Source of the DNA: Thereva unica
Lineage: Eukaryota > Arthropoda > Insecta > Diptera > Therevidae
Direction: 5' to 3'
Assembly: GCA_949987705.1 (NCBI GenBank)
Contig: OX465282.1
Location: 68,321,922-68,385,921, forward strand
DNA length: 64,000 bases
Part shown: in pieces, positions 10,223 through 21,526 of the stretch
Layout of the letters: every line of letters starts with the position of its first letter
Position numbering within the stretch: the first letter of the stretch is position 1
The notes under the pieces: generated by a model
Told to the model about the DNA's origin: nothing
Database searches by the model: none
What the model saw: only the letters and a program-made list of their open reading frames with translations
Translations under genes and position numbers: made by a program

Positions 10223-12719
10223 CAAGTATTTGGAAGATATTGTAGTTTCGAAAAAGTTGACTTGCTCGAACCAAATGGAAGCTGCTATTTCAAACATTGG
10301 TACGCTGACTTTGCGGTGAAAGCTGTACTGGAAACGCACCTTTCTGTGTCATTTCACTCACTTCGCTTCCCTACACACATCACCAATATATCAGGAACTA
10401 CGCTCTCGTACCCGGGAGCTTCACGACCTCTTTTTAGAGTCAGTCGGTAACAGAAAGGCGGTGACGATTTATCTATGTGTCATTACGGTGACTATTTATC
10501 TAGGTGTACTGCCTGAAAAACGATGCTAAAAGAGCTTCACTCAAAAGCTTAGTAATACACATTTGGTGTGTGTAAAATACACGCATTAAGTGTTTTAAAT
10601 TTACACATTTTTCGCACACATTTTGAACGCGTGAAAAGTGAAATGCGTTTTAAAATTATACACTGGGTTTGCCTCAGAAGGCTGGAACATGGCATTAAGT
10701 GTTCATTTTAATTAGAAAACCAGAACCATTGTATATTTTAAGATACATTTTTTTTTTATAAAAAGGGACTGTAGTCCACAATCCAGACCTTGGGCGCAAA
10801 AAGCATATCTTTTGACTAAAATAATTCCCAGACTTAATAAAAAGAACTTAAAGGTAATATCTGATTTCAAATAAATACAAATATATTGATTTTTCTATGA
10901 ATGAAAAAAAATCAAATTTCAAAGCTTGCCAGATTTAAATGCTTTCTTCTCTAACGGTCCAGTAACTTGAGAGAGGAAATTAATTTTCCTTAGAAAGATA
11001 AATCTTCTTAAGTCTAAACGAAAAATGTTTCTGCCTAACGGATGAATACCTATAACTCCTCTTTTTTGCACTATTTACGAGTAAAAAACGTTTAATTGCT
11101 TTCCTCATCCATTTCTCGAGCCGGAAATTAAGCGAAGGAAAATTTTTCTCATTATTTCGGACAAGTTCATTAATATTAATTGAATTCTCACCAAATGATT
11201 TGTTTTATCCAAAAGTTCCATTGTTGTTTTGGTTACAAACATTTACTGTTATTATGGCCCATATCTTCACAGCATTCTGTGTTATCCGTTATCCATTTAA
11301 TATTGGTAAAATCTTTGTGTGACAAATAACTTGTTTTCCTGAATTTTTGATTACTTTTGGTAAAATCATTGCTATTCATTGCCAAAGGACAATTACCACT
11401 GGCGGCTTCCCGACCTACAATGAAAATCAATAAAACAAATTGTCGAGAAACTAAATACCACTTCGTTCACATACATTCATAATTACATATGAAGAGTTTG
11501 GTAAAAAATGTAAAAGGCCACAGATTTACGTATTCTTTTCAAGTTGATTGTGGGGTTATTACTGATATATTGATTAATTTTGACAATATAATAAGCGCAC
11601 CGGGAGTTCTACGGATTAATTACCTCAAACAAAATTGCTCCACCCTAAACCTGAATTATAGGTGAGGTTTTAAGTCTTGTCATTCTTTTCAAAATCAAAA
11701 CAACGACAACTTATTTCTGGGTACAATTCCCATTTTTATGCGTACATAATGGTCACAGCATAATAATTTGTTAATATCATTTTTGTTAGGATTCCCCACG
11801 CCACAGTTACGCACAGTTCACGGGGGGTTGTCGTAACGTTACAACATTGTACTGTTTGTTCAATAGAATATTGTATGTACTTACCCTTAAATTAATTATC
11901 CGGATTGAAGTATCCATTTCATTACCTGGGTAAAATGTAGATGTAAAAGATTTAGTATACAAGTTTGTTCTATTTTTATAAATTCATTTAACGAAACGAA
12001 AACAAAACGAAACAATTGAAAGAAAATGCAATTTCAGAAATGGAACGTCCGCATACACGTGTATGTATTGAATTACAAACCGAGATTATGGCATTAAATT
12101 ACTCTATTTTTAATGGTAAAAGTATATTGATTACTCAGATATGCGGCCTATATCGGGCTTAAAGATCAACATTTTTGCGGATTACATTAGGCAACTTTTT
12201 AAAATGGAAATCGGAAATCGGTAATAAATCTCCTTTATGTGCCTAAGGCCCGTTTTTACATTTTCGATTTCAATGCAAACATGAAACTACTTTATAAAAA
12301 TCCACATTTACAGTGAGTAAAATCCTGATTTTGGTAGTAAGTAAAAAATCCAATAAAGCAGATGAAAATGATTTTATTACTGCTAAGGATGAAACGAATA
12401 AAAGGTAAAAGTTTTGATTAAGACGGGCAGTCGTTCTTTTTTGTAGCAGGAATTGTATTGGAAGAAATATGATACTGAAAACCAATCGTTTTGTATTTTT
12501 TTTTTAGTTTTTATAAATTGATTTTTATAAAATTAAAAATAGGATATTCGTAATATTTCAGCTTAACAAAAACTGTTTCCTTTAGGGAATTCTTTTTATT
12601 CCATTCTGCAACAGTGAAGAAATCTTTCCATATAATAATAGTAATCAACCCATACAATCGTAAGTTATAAATTTAAATAATTACAGAAAAAAACACTTAA
12701 ATTAATTTAGCTATGTGTG
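10223..12719. other. About 2.5 kb without a recognised gene
   Basis: No coding region of merit is visible on either strand; the longest open frames are under 80 codons and show no known motif. The part at 10340-10385 (CACTTCGCTTCCCTACACAC) resembles the left flank of the LTR element near 52020-52040. A GTGAC...TTTATCTA word pair occurs near 10460-10500. The rest is unremarkable AT-rich DNA. Confidence 0.5.
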
Positions 12720-12929
12720 GATCCCATTAATAATTATAATTATAGTATATAGTAATAGTAGTACACAAGATTTAGATCTTTTATAGTACCTAAAAGTAGG
12801 CAAAATTAACAGAAAACAAAAGAGGCAAAAACTTAGACAAAGAAGTAAATGTAGAAATACTGGAAACTTAACTTAGTAAAAGAAGTAAATGTATAAATAA
12901 TGGAAAGAGAAAAATGATTAGAAATACTA

Positions 12930-13296
12930 AATAGAAAAAAAGAGAGAAGCTTGCCTTCTGAAAGCCCTGGTTGTGCCTATTCTTTCAATATAGTTAGGAA
13001 GATTATTCCAGAGTCTGAGCGAGAGCACAAAGAAAGAACGACTATCAATTAGGGACTGATATGCGGGAATGAGGAATTGAAGTGAGCGGAGGGATTGGAG
13101 AGGCGCGAGGAAGTCAGAAAGATAGAGAGGGCTCTTGTAGGAGAAAGCTTTATGCAGGAGGACCAAATCCATGATATCAATATAGCGAAAGAGGGCTCAA
13201 CCCAACAAGAAATTTTGGACATCAGACACTTGATAAGATCTTCTCATGTGGTAAATGAACCTTAAACAATCATTTAATGCAACTTTGAGACGCTGA
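12930..13296 (-). pseudogene. C-terminal part of family C RT protein (copy 2)
   Basis: Two overlapping frames encode the end of the family C protein. The block KVALNDCLRFIY (about 13280-13245) is followed, after a frame change near 13190, by MDLVLLHKAFSYKSPLYLSD and SRSFFVLSLRLWNNLP down to 12927. These match the copy at 37034-37828 nearly residue for residue. The Transib-like element at 13302 cuts the protein just upstream of the RQRLK block. Confidence 0.85.
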
Positions 13297-13301
13297 CGAC
13301 G

Positions 13302-14534
13302 CACAGTGGGACCAAATCCAAAAAAGCTGGCCAAAAGTCTAAAAAAAAAGTTTATAGATTGCGGTTTTTTTTGGGGGGGATGATTCGAGGACACTTCTAA
13401 TAGTGAGCAATCAGTCACGGAAGGTTAGATTTTTTTCTACGGACTGAGAAATTGTAGTTGCTACTTTACTCTTTTTGCTTATTTTTAAACGTTAATATTG
13501 TGAAAAAAGGTTAACGTTTTCAAAACGCTATAAAAAATTAAGTAACCAAGCAATCGTGGTCGCGTAAAGTGGAATTTTCTTTGGAAGATATGTAGAGTAT
13601 AAAAAAAATTGCACTATACCCATTAAGCAAGTATATAATACACAGTAAGCATCTATTACACGTGCTTTTTATGAATTAGGATTGTAAGAATGCGATATAT
13701 ATTGGACAAAAAGTAATATTGCTCCACTCTGCTCCACTGGAAAACTTGCCGGGCGTTGTTGGTAAAGGTGTATTCCTTCACCTCCAAAAAAAATCCGCTG
13801 CCCAAAATTGCCCCTCCGTGTTTTAAGGGGTCACATACGTCCAGCACTAGCCCATGGAAATGGTACTTCAATATTGCAAAAATGCGGGACAAGGTTTTAT
13901 TTTTGGGATGTGTAGGGGGGGGGGGGGGGTCAGTGTGAGCTTAAATCTGAGTTTTCAGGATTCTAACCCACTCCCCCCCCCAATTTGGCCGCCATCTTGG
14001 AAAGGGTGCGCAAATGGTTTTTCCATTATATATCTCCGTAATAGTACATCTTACAGAAAATTTGCAAGGGCACGTTTTGTTTATAATTAAATTATCTACA
14101 ATATATTAGCAAGATATTTTTGGGTAATATAGGAAGTAGTGATAATGTTTTACAAAATGAAGATTTGAGCTCTGAATGTTCGACATCAGAAGATAAAGAT
14201 ACAACTTTTACTTGTATTCACAATAATTTGCTTCTGTATTCTGTATTCTGCATTCTTAAAAATTCTTATTTTGTTTTTCTAATAAACAATAACTTCCTAA
14301 TAAAATAACTTGCTTATAAAAAAATTAATCAAAAGTATTAAACATTATATTAAAACAAATTTTTTGATTTTTTAAGAGGTTATGTTAACCATATTGAGTC
14401 CGCCATTTTGAAAATCGAAATTTCGACACCGGATTCGTCATCAGCGACCCCGAAAACCCCCGAGTGTAAAATTTGAGATCATTTAATGCACTTTTTGACT
14501 TTTGGCCAGCTTTTTTGGATTTGGTCCCACTGTG
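13302..14534. mobile_element. Transib-like transposon, non-autonomous (1233 bp)
   Basis: The two ends are perfect inverted repeats of about 38 bp (13302-13339 and 14497-14534) that begin with CACAGTG, identical to the V(D)J recombination signal heptamer. Both sides carry the same 5-bp duplication, CGACG (13297-13301 and 14535-14539), which fits the GC-rich 5-bp targets known for Transib. The insertion lies inside the family C RT gene, and the coding text resumes on each side. I find no transposase inside; the open frames present are short and unlike known proteins, and a G15-type run lies near 13914-13929. It is probably mobilised by a Transib transposase elsewhere. Confidence 0.8.
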
Positions 14535-14691
14535 CGACGGGATGACTCGAACGATATGTATATGAGTGACCCGTAAAGTCAATGTAGCAGAATGAGGAAC
14601 TTAACAAGCTTAAACCGAATAGAGGAGGATAAAGGACTGGAATATAACCAAAGTTTGCGTAATGATTCTAAATATCTTCGAGAGCATAGAG
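14535..14691 (-). pseudogene. Family C RT fragment between two insertions
   Basis: The minus strand encodes, across small frameshifts, KLWLYSS, IRFKLVKFL and LIYISFESS. These correspond to KLWLYG, IRAKLVKTL and LVYISFDSS of the family C copy at 37034-37828. This places the fragment directly upstream of the coding text at 12930-13296 and shows that the Transib-like element was inserted between them. Confidence 0.75.
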
Positions 14692-14914
14692 CCGTTGAGA
14701 GTCATAGTGGCGTAAGTCATGTTTTATTGATTCGGAGTAAAATGAAACTCCGCGTTGTTCTTCAAAAAAAAATTCTTTTATGCCACTTTATAAACTATCA
14801 AAATTTTAGAATATAAGCTTTAGTTTGTTTTTTTCAGTTAAAACAACCCTTTTACAAGCTTTATACATAATATTAACTTCGTTTTCTGTGTGGGACAAAT
14901 TTTGCGACCGATTT

Positions 14915-15140
14915 TTCGGCCACTTCCCGATATCCGGTGATGCTCAAATTTGGCACAAACCTTTGGTTCTGAAGACAATGCAATGTAGTATATGCAATTT
15001 TGCGGTACTTCCAATATGGCGGCCCCCATAAAATGGCGGATATTTTTGGGGCGGAATCTTGCGATCGATATTTCGCCCACTTCCCGATAACCAGTGATGC
15101 TCAAATTTGGCTCAAACCTTTGGTTCAAAAGACAATGAAA
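14915..15140. repeat. 157-bp tandem pair in the transposon interior
   Basis: The phrase GTGATGCTCAAATTTGG, preceded by CACTTCCCGATA and followed by CAAACCTTTGGTTC and AAGACAATG, occurs twice with a period of 157 bp (near 14939 and 15096). A more distant version is seen at 31110-31190 next to another tandem tract. Confidence 0.7.
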
Positions 15141-15602
15141 TGTCAGTTTATAAATGCTTCAGATATTAGCTTTTACTTGTAGTTACATACAGGTGGATTA
15201 AAAAAATATATATTTTATACTTTTTAGTTCACCTTATTAACGCATATTTAAAGACTTTTTTATCATTTAATATTTTTTATAAAAGCTTGTTTTTAATTTT
15301 TTTTATCTAAATTGCCTTACAATAATAATTCCACTGTCATTCTTAGTAAAGTACGGAATTAAATCAGTTTAATGACATGATATCGATATTAAAAAATAGC
15401 TTTTAAATAAAATATGAGAAATGTGTTTTAATAAGAACAAATTAAAAAAATAAGTATTTTAAATGAAATGAAAAATAACGTAATGAATTCCAATGATAAA
15501 AGAACAAAAATTAAATATAAATTTTCAAATAATTTCCGGTAGTTTATAAAATTTTATTAAACTCAGCAGGAAACGTTATTTTCTTCACCATTATTTTCGT
15601 CT

Positions 15603-17998
15603 TCATGAAAATACAAAGGTCCAATATCCTCGGTGTACTGGTGGAATAAACGGAAGTAGATCGATCATGTCCTTTTTCTTGAGCACAGAAACAGGCCTCT
15701 TTCTGGGATATAATAGTTCCCTAGGAATTTGTTGAAGAAGTTTTGGTCTACCTATTCTTCCTGCCGGTTTAACGTTTAAAATATTGAAATTTGCAGATTC
15801 TTGCAACGACTCCTTATAAAGAATCTCATACGGGCGGTTTTTGTCGTAACATATCCATTGCATTTTCAACCAGTTCACAGGATCTTTTTCTTGCGACATT
15901 TTTCGTTTTGTAATATTCTGTTCCAGTGTTTTAGTAGAGAAAAATTCATCGGAAATCATTTCATAAACGGCAAATTTTTTCTTCCGCCTTGCAGATCTCA
16001 TAATATCATACCATTCTTTAGGAATGTAAATAACTTTTCCTTTGGCTGCGATTTCAACTGATCCAAAATCGGAATCATTGGGTAGAAAGGAATGACCAGA
16101 TATTAAAAATTTTTGTTCTATTTTTTCGATAGTCGTTTCATTTGTTTGAAGGAAGTACATGAGTGCTAAAGCCATTTTAATATTTCTATTTTGCCTGGCG
16201 CAAGTGTCACTGTAGATTACAACATTCGTTTTTCCTTGCGCATTAAGTTTTAAATGTTTAATGAGACAAGAAGATGTTTCTTGAGCTCCTCTGGAAGCTA
16301 TAGTCTCACCCCAAACGTGAAATGAGCCCGTATCTGTTACAAGATCGTGTACACCGAAGTTATAACAATATAAATTTCGTTTGTAATAAGCATCGCACAC
16401 TGTTACTACGTTTATAAGCGGAGTTTCACTCCCGGATTCTCAATCCAAAGTAAAACTCCCCATGGGTTTATAAGCAATGGGAGTGTAAATCCAAAATACT
16501 TTCTGGTTTGAGATGACAGCTCCAAGCTCAAATTCAAAATCATAGTAAAGACAAATATAAACCCAATGTTTAATTTAATGTAATTTAAAAATATCCATAA
16601 ACAAAGAAAAAAAACTATTGTAGCAAAATAAAACACCCAGCTTCTTCTTTACAAAGTTTTCCCCCTTCGGAAAAAATTCTCACTCCCAGTCAGCGTTTAT
16701 AAGCACAACATAAACCGGGATCGAAGTTTCACTCCAGCTTTTTCTTCGGGAGCGAAAATCCAAGTTCTGGATTTTCACTCCCGGTTTATAAGCGGTGTTT
16801 CACTTCGGATCGAAACTTCCATCCGGAGGAAAACTCCGCTTATAAACGTAGTATGTAATAACAGGAAATGGCAAAGCTTTTTGTAAATCCATACTATTAC
16901 TACAAACATACGTTTCAGGACTATTTATTGCATATTCCGAATCTTGTTTCATAGAATTCCTTATTCTGCTTCCTGCAAATGCGTTTCGGGTTCATTTTCA
17001 ATTTGAGCTTTTTCTTGTACGCTTATTTCAGGATTATTAGTTTTAATTTTATAAATATCACACTTTCTACAGGTATCCTTTTTAGATACATGAAATTGTA
17101 AATTGAATTTTGTATTGAAAATATATCTATAAAAATGCTCTTTCACTGTACTTACACCTTCTTTTGTACATTTTTCTACAAAAAGTGTATACATCTTCCT
17201 GATATTTAACGAGTCACTCAAATATTTTCTGTTTGCATTATGCTGCCTTGTGTAATGACTCTGATAACATGGAAATGTTTCAAGGTGCTGACAAACGTAA
17301 TTTACAAGATCTTCAGGAATTTTTCTAGGTTGGCAACCCTTACTACCTCTAAGATCTTCACCTGGCTGTTTTCCAACGGATACTTTTTTGAGGACTCTAT
17401 TAACTCGTCCTTCAGAAATACGTAAAGTATCGAGGAAGAACTTCCTGCAGACTGCCACTGACAACCCGTTTCTGTTTTGAGAAAATATTTATTAGAGCCA
17501 CTTCTTAAAGTAGCGTCAGTCTCCTTTTCACGACTTCATACCGTTGAATTAGTCCTGAAATAAAAGTATTCTGCTGAGAAAAATTTCCCATTTGCCAAAC
17601 ATTGCTTTTCGGCTGCCCGGTGTTATTTTGCCATTACAGTTATTTTTACATCCACACAGAGTATTCGAAAATGACTTTTTATTAACTAAATGCCCCTTTA
17701 CGTTTATATATTGTTTACCAGAGTTCCTCAATTTCTTCGATATTGCCTTTTTGTGTTTTTCCGGGTTCCCTTTTCTTTTTCTACATGAATTTGGATTTAA
17801 AGATCCCATAAAGACACTGGATTCACTTGGTGAAGATTCGGAAATATTTTTATTCATTACATTCTCCATCAATGGAACTGATGTGTCCCCACTTTCGATA
17901 AAAGAGGTACAATTTAGGTCACTGATTTCGCTATCGGGAGTATCGGAATCTAAGTCACTATTAATTATTATCCTTTTGTATTGACTCCTGCGATCCAT
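15603..17998 (-). pseudogene. Transposase-like gene of the 3.7-kb transposon, broken
   Basis: The order on the minus strand is as follows. 17998-17549 encodes an acidic N-terminal part ending in a Cys-rich CGCKNNC block. 17464-16961 encodes a middle part with SEGRVNRVLKK, HYTRQHNANRKYLS and a CRKCDIYKIK zinc-binding-like pair. 16960-15603 encodes a probable DDE-type core with YSDTCARQNRN, LISGHSF and VNWLKMQWICYD. I recognise the pattern as a widespread arthropod protein family usually left uncharacterised; the nuclease role is inferred. Two frameshifts lie between 17464 and 17560, and a 450-bp element splits the core at 16404-16853. The codons on either side of that element join in frame. 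A related fragment is at 33921-34322. Confidence 0.65.
16404..16853. mobile_element. 450-bp inverted-repeat element in the transposase gene
   Basis: Terminal inverted repeats start TACTACGTTTATAAGCGGAG and extend about 23 bp. The flanks carry a 3-bp duplication TGT (16401-16403 and 16854-16856). Removing the element plus one TGT restores an open frame across the join, so the insertion is precise. The interior has a strong hairpin with a 15-bp stem, GGGAGCGAAAATCCA and its near complement, at 16748-16782. There is no coding capacity of merit. It is a MITE-type element of unassigned superfamily. Confidence 0.8.
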
Positions 17999-18407
17999 TA
18001 TTCCTTGATGCTATATAAATACAAATTTGAAATTATAATAAAGTTAGTTAGTACATTTAATTTTTTCATGGAATCTACCTAACTATAAAAGTATTGATGG
18101 AGTTTAAATTAACCATATATAATTCCTTGGAAACGAAAATAAAATTTTGAACATTCACTTCACTATTAATAAACGCACACAATAAGAAAAAAATACAACC
18201 CGCGATTAATTGACTTACGCCACTTTCATCCTCAGCAATATGACGGTTTTGTTCGTAATGATAACAACACGCTGTCGTCTGGGGTTCTAACAGTAACTTA
18301 TAGCTACTTTTAACATGGGGCTGAACAGGGTGATGCGTAAATAGTATAATTTAGTTTTAACTCAATTTTTGAAAATTTTTGACTTACGCCACTATGATTC
18401 TCAACGG

Positions 18408-18514
18408 TTCGTGAAACGTATTTGCCACAAAAAAGTTTGGAGGTGAGAACAATTCCTAGATTATTGACACAGGCAACAATAGGAAGGAAAATACTATTGA
18501 GTAGAAGAGAGTAA
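18408..18514 (-). pseudogene. Family C RT fragment between two insertions
   Basis: The minus strand reads VNNLGIVL followed by a Cys-Gly-Lys-Tyr-Val-Ser block, matching CVNNLGII and CCNHVSL of the copy at 37034-37828. It ends at 18514 in one copy of the 12-bp duplication that flanks the RTE insertion. Confidence 0.7.
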
Positions 18515-19883
18515 TATTACTAACTAGGATAAGTGAGGCAGTAAACCGAACGCTTAAGAGGCAGCAGGCCGGATTCAGAAAGGGCCGCTCATGTATTGAT
18601 CATATCAACACCTTACGAATAATAGTGGAGCAGTTTACTGAATTCCGATCCCCCCTTTACCTTGCTTTCGTAGATTATGAGAAAGCGTTCGACTCGGTCA
18701 ATAGGAGCTTTATATGGCAGGCACTACGGTGACGTGGACTGCCTGATAAAATAATAGAATTGATAAAAGCCCTATATAACAATTCCAAATGCAGAGTTCT
18801 CCATAATGGAAAATTATCCGACAGCTTCGAGGAGTACAACAAGGATGCCTACTCTTACCTTTACTATTTATTAGGCTGCTCGCACACTGCATCAGAATTT
18901 GTACGATTTTGTGCGAATTCTGATGAAATTGTATGCTATTTCATCGGAATTCGCACAAATTCGTACAAATTCTGATCCAGTGTGCGAGCAGCCTTATAGT
19001 AATAAATGACATCCTTGTCGGCGCTCTAGATAGTAGAACAGGCGGCATACAATGGAGTTTGGTAGACCGCCTTAAGGATCTCGACTACGCAGATGATATC
19101 TGTTTGCTGGCTCACAGACACCAGGACCTCAAAAACATGATTAACAATTTGGCAACAGAAAGTAGTCCAGCAGGCTTAAGGCTAAATCCAACTAAAACTA
19201 AAGAAATGAGGATAAATGCAAACACCATTGAACGGACTGCGCTGAATAACCGTGACATGGAACTGGTCGATAAATTCTGCTACCTCGGTAGTATTATTAC
19301 CGAAAATGGCGGTGCAGAAGAAGATGTCAGTTCAAGAATAAATAAAGCACGAGGCGCATATGCATGCCTGTTCCGCATATGGAGATCAACGGAGATCTCA
19401 ACTAACAACACACATTGCGGCTGTTCAACTCCAACGTGAAGGCAGTACTTTTGTACGGTTGCGAAACATGGAAAGTCATCCAATTCATCACATGGCGCCT
19501 ACAAGTCTTCATCAACAGATGCCTTCGTCGTATCCTAAAAATCCGCTGGCAAGATAGAATTTCAAACGAAGAACTATGGCGACGTGCCGGCCAAGAAAGG
19601 ATAGACGACCAAATCAGGCAAAGGAAATGGAATTGGGTTGGCCACACCTTGCGACGCGAAAACGAAAATCTAGCCAAACAGGCCCTTGACTGGAATCCGT
19701 AAGGATCCCGTCGAGTAGGGCGACCTAGAACAACGTGGAGGAGAACCCTACTAACAGAAGCCGCAACAACTGGGAGATCCTGGAAGGGAGCTGAGAGCTG
19801 TCGCGCAAAACAGAGTCCGCTGGAGGGCAACTGTTTCCGCCCTATGTCCCAAGAGGGATTAAAGGAGCGCAATGATGATGATG
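18515..19883 (+). pseudogene. 5'-truncated RTE-type retrotransposon, copy 1
   Basis: The translation shows RT blocks of the RTE clade in order: QAGFRKGRSCIDHI near 18565, FVDYEKAFDSVNR near 18668-18706, RQGCLL near 18857, LDYADDICLLAHR near 19078-19117, LYGCETW near 19450 and the typical C-terminal ISNEELWRRAGQ near 19560. The copy ends in an (ATG)n-type tail at 19871-19883. Identical 12-bp sequences AGAAGAGAGTAA flank it (18503-18514 and 19884-19895), the duplication left by target-primed insertion. It lacks the endonuclease. In-frame stops, a small deletion near 18840 and a 120-bp element at 18874-18993 inactivate it. Confidence 0.9.
18874..18993. mobile_element. 120-bp palindromic MITE with TTA duplication
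   Basis: The element is nearly a complete palindrome. Its ends are GGCTGCTCGCACACTG and the exact complement, and pairing continues inward through ATCAGAATTTGTACGA. TTA flanks both sides (18871-18873 and 18994-18996), the target preferred by PIF/Harbinger transposons. It lies in the RTE RT gene between the LLF and INDI blocks. Confidence 0.8.
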
Positions 19884-19895
19884 AGAAGAGAGTAA

Positions 19896-20841
19896 ACGGA
19901 AGCGACAGAGAGCGACAACTAAGAAACAGAACTTGGCATTTATTAGGATTTAGTTTAAGGAAATTAGGAGCACCATTCATTAATTCGGGATAATGTGCTA
20001 TTGAATTCAGACATACTTTGTTCGATCTGGTTAGGATTACATGAACTATACAGCTGGAGATCGTCAGCTTAAAGATGAAATTCACTATGATTTTTTCCAA
20101 AGCGGCGGAACTTGAGAAGTTATTAGGCAGTAATTGAATATATGCCTGATAGTCTCTGCGATTCGCGCTGAGAGAAGCGGGCAGATAAATTATCCCAGCC
20201 AGTGCTGTTTGAAGAGATGGAAAGCAATATCTCAAGATCTTTAAGGGTGTCAACACAACGAAAATTAAAACCATCAGAACTATAAGTAGATCAAGGGGAG
20301 GGAGATCAGAAAAGGAAGCAGGCTCAGAATAAATAAAATAAATAAAGAATAAAAGACGCATTGAGGAGGTATACGCCAGCATCAAACGGGATGACCACAG
20401 ATGGATGCCCAGCAAACGAAGATTACACCAGAGTTTTTTTAAAGTTTAAAGTGAGATCAAGCTTGCGGGAATAGTACTCACGTTTTGCAGACTTAACCTT
20501 ACTGTTGATAAGGCTGCGGAGCATTTTGTAGTCATTACGGTAACTTAGTATCTTAATCCTACGATAAAGTATGTACATGAGCTCCAGATGAATTATTAAG
20601 TCGCGGATTTCGCGCGAAAACCAAGGACAAGGTAAGGAAGAATAGCATATTCTTGTGACAAAGGATACACATTGGTCATAATCTGAGAAAATGAGAAATG
20701 ATGAAGTGATACAAAAGATGAAGGAATTTCTGGTTTCAGCCAAGTTTCTCTTACAAGAATAACATGCATTTTAGTATGTTCAACAATATACTCATCAATT
20801 TTATTTTGCAGACTTCTAGCATTCAAAACGCACATGTTCAA
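19896..20841 (-). pseudogene. Family C endonuclease-RT region, internally deleted (copy 2)
   Basis: The minus strand encodes pieces of the family C Pol. The endonuclease start NARSLQNKIDEYIV and LVRETWLKPEIPSS is at 20820-20720, a jump over most of the endonuclease leads to a region with SREIRDLIIHLELMYILYRR near 20620, then KSAKREYYSRKLD near 20480, and finally FLKLNPNK near 19945. Comparison with 37034-41037 shows that most of the endonuclease and the RT palm with its catalytic box are missing. The family C text resumes at 19896, directly after the RTE target duplication. Confidence 0.75.
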
Positions 20842-21271
20842 CCGAGAGGAAGAAAAACCAATGATATTAAGCAGCGTTCTTCACTGAGCACTCTATTGGC
20901 AATATGAATGGTACCAATAACTAGCACGACACATAACCACGAGCATAGAAGCAGCCATGAAATGAAATTTTAAAAAGTGAGAGAAAAATATTAAGGTGGA
21001 GAAGATAAGAAATAAAGTATAAAAAGGAGCTGATAGCGATTGTTTAAAGATAAGGAAGATGTAATATAGAGAAAATTTCCAAAATTTAACAATTAAAAGT
21101 AGTATAAAAGAAAAAATAATAGAACTAGACTTAAATGGAATAAACATAAAATGAGTGCTAGAACTATAGATAAAATAAAAGATACATATTATTAAAACTA
21201 ATACGTCACGCTGCATATCCAAATCCTCATAAAGAAGAGCCTCAGTTGCCATGATTTGCTTCCAGAAAATC

Positions 21272-21526
21272 TGCCGTGCAAAGGACAAATGACCTATATG
21301 CATTATAGGTCAAAATGGCTTTGTATGCATTTTTGGATGTAAAATATTTATATTTATCCTAAAAAAAATTTAAGTCTGATTGTTCTCTTAAATTAAAAGT
21401 TATCACCTTGAACATTGGGTTTATTTGCTTGGGTTTCATGCATTTTGAAAACTTTGATCGCGTTTTTCTCGAATCGAGCTAGGCAAATAGGCAAATCTAT
21501 ATGCAGATTTGCCCTTTGCACGGTAG
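21272..21526. mobile_element. 255-bp element with hairpin ends
   Basis: Both ends carry the inverted word CCGTGCAAAGG. Just inside each end is a separate short hairpin: GACCTATA/TATAGGTC near 21290-21311 and GCAAATC/GATTTGC near 21491-21513. The element lies between the family C endonuclease and ORF1 fragments. No coding capacity and no clear target duplication are seen. Confidence 0.55.

Larger units (their letters stand above)
14692..18407 (-). mobile_element. 3.7-kb DNA transposon with a degraded transposase gene
   Basis: The ends are 28-bp inverted repeats with one mismatch, starting CCGTTGAGA and containing CATAGTGGCGTAAGTCA (14692-14719 and 18380-18407). A related subterminal copy of the inner half lies at about 18212-18248. 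The flanks on both sides are family C coding sequence, so the boundaries are reliable. No target duplication is evident. The minus-strand gene at 15603-17998 is its transposase relic. The 3'-side interior holds a 157-bp tandem pair at 14915-15140. The superfamily is not assigned. Confidence 0.7.

Noticed and set aside
9829..10450. Open frames running through 9829-10450 on both strands
   Set aside because: They cross the 200-base gap of unknown sequence and show no motif outside it.
15603..17998. Ordinary single-copy host gene
   Set aside because: It lies between matched 28-bp inverted repeats inside another transposon, is broken by frameshifts and has a second related fragment in the window.
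14677..18411. TTCG as target duplication of the 3.7-kb transposon
   Set aside because: On the left, the TTCG word lies 11 bp outside the inverted repeat, whereas on the right it is adjacent, so the two are not comparable.
19402..20415. 337-codon open frame on the minus strand
   Set aside because: It joins the antisense of the RTE insertion to family C coding text across the target duplication. The length is accidental; only the FLKLNPNK part is real coding sequence.
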